From: Pedosphaera sp.
Lineage (GTDB): Bacteria; Verrucomicrobiota; Verrucomicrobiia; Limisphaerales; SXTU01
NCBI GenBank assembly: GCA_009695395.1
Contig: SIBB01000223.1
Span: 1-6,256, forward strand
DNA: 6,256 nt
Reading direction: 5' to 3'
Shown here: piece by piece, positions 4,582-6,256 of the stretch
Position numbering within the stretch: the stretch's first letter is position 1
Layout: every line of letters begins with the position of its first letter
Notes under the pieces: model-generated
Databases searched by the model: none
What the model saw: only the letters and a program-made list of their open reading frames with translations
Told to the model about the DNA's origin: nothing
Program-made: the position numbers and the translations under genes

Positions 4582-6256
4582 CTACCGCGCCGCCGTGCGT
4601 TTGCGTTTGAAGACGGCCAAGCCAATGCCGCCGATGGTCACGAGCAGCGGCATCCCGGCGATGTTTGCCCACTTGAGGCGGTTCTCCATGGACTCGACCT
4701 CTTGGCGCAGGTCGCGGCGGAGCAGCTTCAGCTCGACCTTCACGTTGGCCTCCTGCTTGCGGAAGTTCTCCAGCTCCTTCTGCTGCTCGGGCGACATCAC
4801 GAAGCGCTGACCTTTCTCCTTGTTGCGCTGAAGTTCGTTCAGCTTCTTCTGCGTCTCCTGCAAGCTGTCTTCGAGGCCCTTGATTTTCGCGCGGTAGGAT
4901 TCCTCCGCCTTCACCTGCATGTCGCGCACGCGGGTGAACTGGCGCTGCACAATCGCCCGGCTGCGCGTGTTCATCAGCGCCGTGTCGCCGGAGAGCTGCT
5001 CCACGAAGTTCTGCGCGAGGTTCACGTTGCCGTTGCGCGGGATGACGACGCGCTGGCCGAAGAAGTCCTGCACCTGCACGCAGAACTGGTCGAAGAGCAT
5101 GTCGGCGTCGCCCACGAGGATGACATGGTTCTCGGCGGCGGATTCCTTGAGCGCGGTGGACGGCGCGTCGGGCTTCTTCTCTTCGCCCGGCGCGGGCGGG
5201 GCTGACTCGGGCTTGCCGTTGGGGAAAGCGGTCTTGAACTTGCCGCTCAACCGGATGGCCAGCGCGTATTCTGTGCTGCTGGGCTTGAAGTCTTTCACGA
5301 TGGCTTCGCCGGACATTTGGGCGAGGAAACCCTCGACGAGCTGAGATTGCGTCGTGGACTTGAGCAGCACGGCCTTCTTCAAGCCCTCCGTCGGCGAACC
5401 GGTGAACGCGCCGCCGAACACGTAGAGCAGGCTGTCCACCTGGCTGGTGGAAATGTCCTCGCGGTCAATCGCGTCGGTGGTGAGCGAGAGCACGGCGGGC
5501 TGCTGCTGCGGGCCGCGCTGGCCGCCCATGCGCGAGACGTATTTCATGTCGGCCACGCACTTGGACTTGTCGAAGCCGACGCCCCACGCGGCGAGCAGCT
5601 TGTCGAGCGAGGAGCTCGTTGGCGGGCCGCCGCCCATCATCGGGTTGCCGCCCTGCTTCTGCTGGTCAATGACCGACACCGTGTCGAGGTAGGCGATGAG
5701 CTTGCCGCCGCGCAGGATGAACTGGTCAATCGCGAACTGCGCCGCGTCCGAGATGTCGCGCGGGTGGATGACGAGGAGCACCTTCACGGCGGCGGGAATC
5801 TCCGTGGCAGTCAGCTCGATTTGCTGCACGTCGAAGTCGTTCTTGAGCTCGCTGATGAGATACCACGGCGGCTGCTGGCCCCCCTGCTGGCCCATGCGCA
5901 TCATCATCGGGTTCATCGGCGTGCCGAAGACGGGCAGCGCGGTCATGACGCCGATGACGGGCTTGGCCGGGTTCGCGATGCGCGAGATGGCGCGGGCGAG
6001 GTCATACTCCAAGAGCTTCTCGCGCTCGGGCGAAAGGAACGGCAGCGCGACCTTCTGGTCCAGGCAGTTGATGGAGATGCCGAGGTAAATCTTTTCGCCC
6101 GTCTGCGTGGGCTGGCCTTCGACGCCGTCGAGGTTCGCGGAGTCCTCGGCGTCGGAGTCGGGCTGCGGGTCGAGCTTCTCGATTTCGATGAACTTGGACT
6201 GCTGGCGCAGCTCGGTGAGCAAGTCCTCGACGCGCTGGGCGTAGGTCTTGAGGAAG
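4582..6256 (-). CDS. GldG-family ABC transporter auxiliary protein (ABC_transp_aux), 5' part missing
   Basis: Part of a large membrane-anchored protein. The frame is open to the right edge, giving 557 visible residues, so the true start and the expected N-terminal membrane helix lie outside the window. A TTG at 6222 is inside conserved sequence and is not the start. The visible beginning, FLKTYAQRVEDLLTELRQQSK, followed by QPDSDAED and EKIYLGISI, then LPFLSPEREKLLEYDLARAI, matches the GldG / COG3225 pattern (PF09822). The middle carries GKLIAYLDTVSVID, a Rossmann-like receptor fold segment. From about residue 437 to 525 it is long, charged and helical, with FVMSPEQQKELENFRKQ, and probably forms a coiled coil. 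One C-terminal helix (ANIAGMPLLVTIGGIGLAVF, about 529-548) ends in the basic tail KRKRTAAR. Three Gly/Gln/Met/Pro-rich loops interrupt the core. Such proteins pair with a GldF permease and a GldA ATPase. They are known from Bacteroidetes gliding loci but also occur in non-gliding phyla. Confidence 0.9.
   Translation of the reverse strand, partial: FLKTYAQRVEDLLTELRQQSKFIEIEKLDPQPDSDAEDSANLDGVEGQPTQTGEKIYLGISINCLDQKVALPFLSPEREKLLEYDLARAISRIANPAKPVIGVMTALPVFGTPMNPMMMRMGQQGGQQPPWYLISELKNDFDVQQIELTATEIPAAVKVLLVIHPRDISDAAQFAIDQFILRGGKLIAYLDTVSVIDQQKQGGNPMMGGGPPTSSSLDKLLAAWGVGFDKSKCVADMKYVSRMGGQRGPQQQPAVLSLTTDAIDREDISTSQVDSLLYVFGGAFTGSPTEGLKKAVLLKSTTQSQLVEGFLAQMSGEAIVKDFKPSSTEYALAIRLSGKFKTAFPNGKPESAPPAPGEEKKPDAPSTALKESAAENHVILVGDADMLFDQFCVQVQDFFGQRVVIPRNGNVNLAQNFVEQLSGDTALMNTRSRAIVQRQFTRVRDMQVKAEESYRAKIKGLEDSLQETQKKLNELQRNKEKGQRFVMSPEQQKELENFRKQEANVKVELKLLRRDLRQEVESMENRLKWANIAGMPLLVTIGGIGLAVFKRKRTAAR

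Noticed and set aside
4563..4625. Extended N-terminus of the DUF4340 protein starting at 4625
   Set aside because: The extra 21 residues are Arg/Pro-rich, overlap the end of the GldG-family gene, and would precede a normal signal anchor.
4363..5205. A 280-codon plus-strand open frame opposite the GldG/DUF4340 junction
   Set aside because: Its Leu/His/Val-rich product is a mirror of Glu/Lys/Gln-rich coding on the other strand; there is no ribosome binding site and no domain pattern.
6220..6222. TTG at 6222 as the start of the GldG-family gene
   Set aside because: The frame stays open to the window edge, and the residues before it (FLKTYAQRVED) fit the conserved family sequence, so the gene is cut by the edge.
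1..6256. CRISPR array, transposon ends, tRNA genes, or a defence or toxin-antitoxin system
   Set aside because: I found no regularly spaced repeats, terminal inverted repeats, tRNA-like folds or families of that kind; the genes are housekeeping and envelope genes.

Overview
The window is a GC-rich chromosomal segment with a housekeeping and envelope gene layout, not a mobile or defence region. I see no tRNA, rRNA, CRISPR array, transposase or phage gene. Two pointers suggest Verrucomicrobiota or a relative in the PVC group. One is a small lipoprotein resembling the TIGR04073 'exosortase system-associated' family. The other is a GldG-type ABC-transporter auxiliary protein followed directly by a DUF4340 protein. 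This placement is an inference from protein families and could be wrong at the level of phylum.

Layout, left to right. (1) Positions 45-1448, minus strand: a TIGR04073-like lipoprotein gene followed by ispE, which makes the kinase of the MEP isoprenoid pathway. A strong intrinsic terminator lies between them, and its T-tract contains the apparent TTG start codon of ispE. (2) Positions 1449-1670: a divergent intergenic region that must drive the lipoprotein gene leftward and lspA rightward. (3) Positions 1671-3355, plus strand: lspA (signal peptidase II), overlapped at its stop codon by a gene for a secreted alpha/beta-hydrolase with a complete Ser-Asp-His triad. (4) Positions 3356-3395: a short convergent gap with a GC-rich hairpin. 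(5) Positions 3396-6256, minus strand: a GldG-family membrane protein, cut by the right edge of the window, followed 19 bases later by a DUF4340 protein with two similar halves.

How they fit together. LspA trims lipoprotein signal peptides, and the divergent neighbour encodes a likely LspA substrate with the lipobox LTGC. The GldG and DUF4340 proteins look like the membrane-anchored, outward-facing parts of a GldFG-type ABC transporter. Its ATPase and permease genes would be expected just beyond the right edge. The transporter's substrate is unknown, and it is the least understood system here. The most unusual local signal is the terminator/start-codon overlap in front of ispE.
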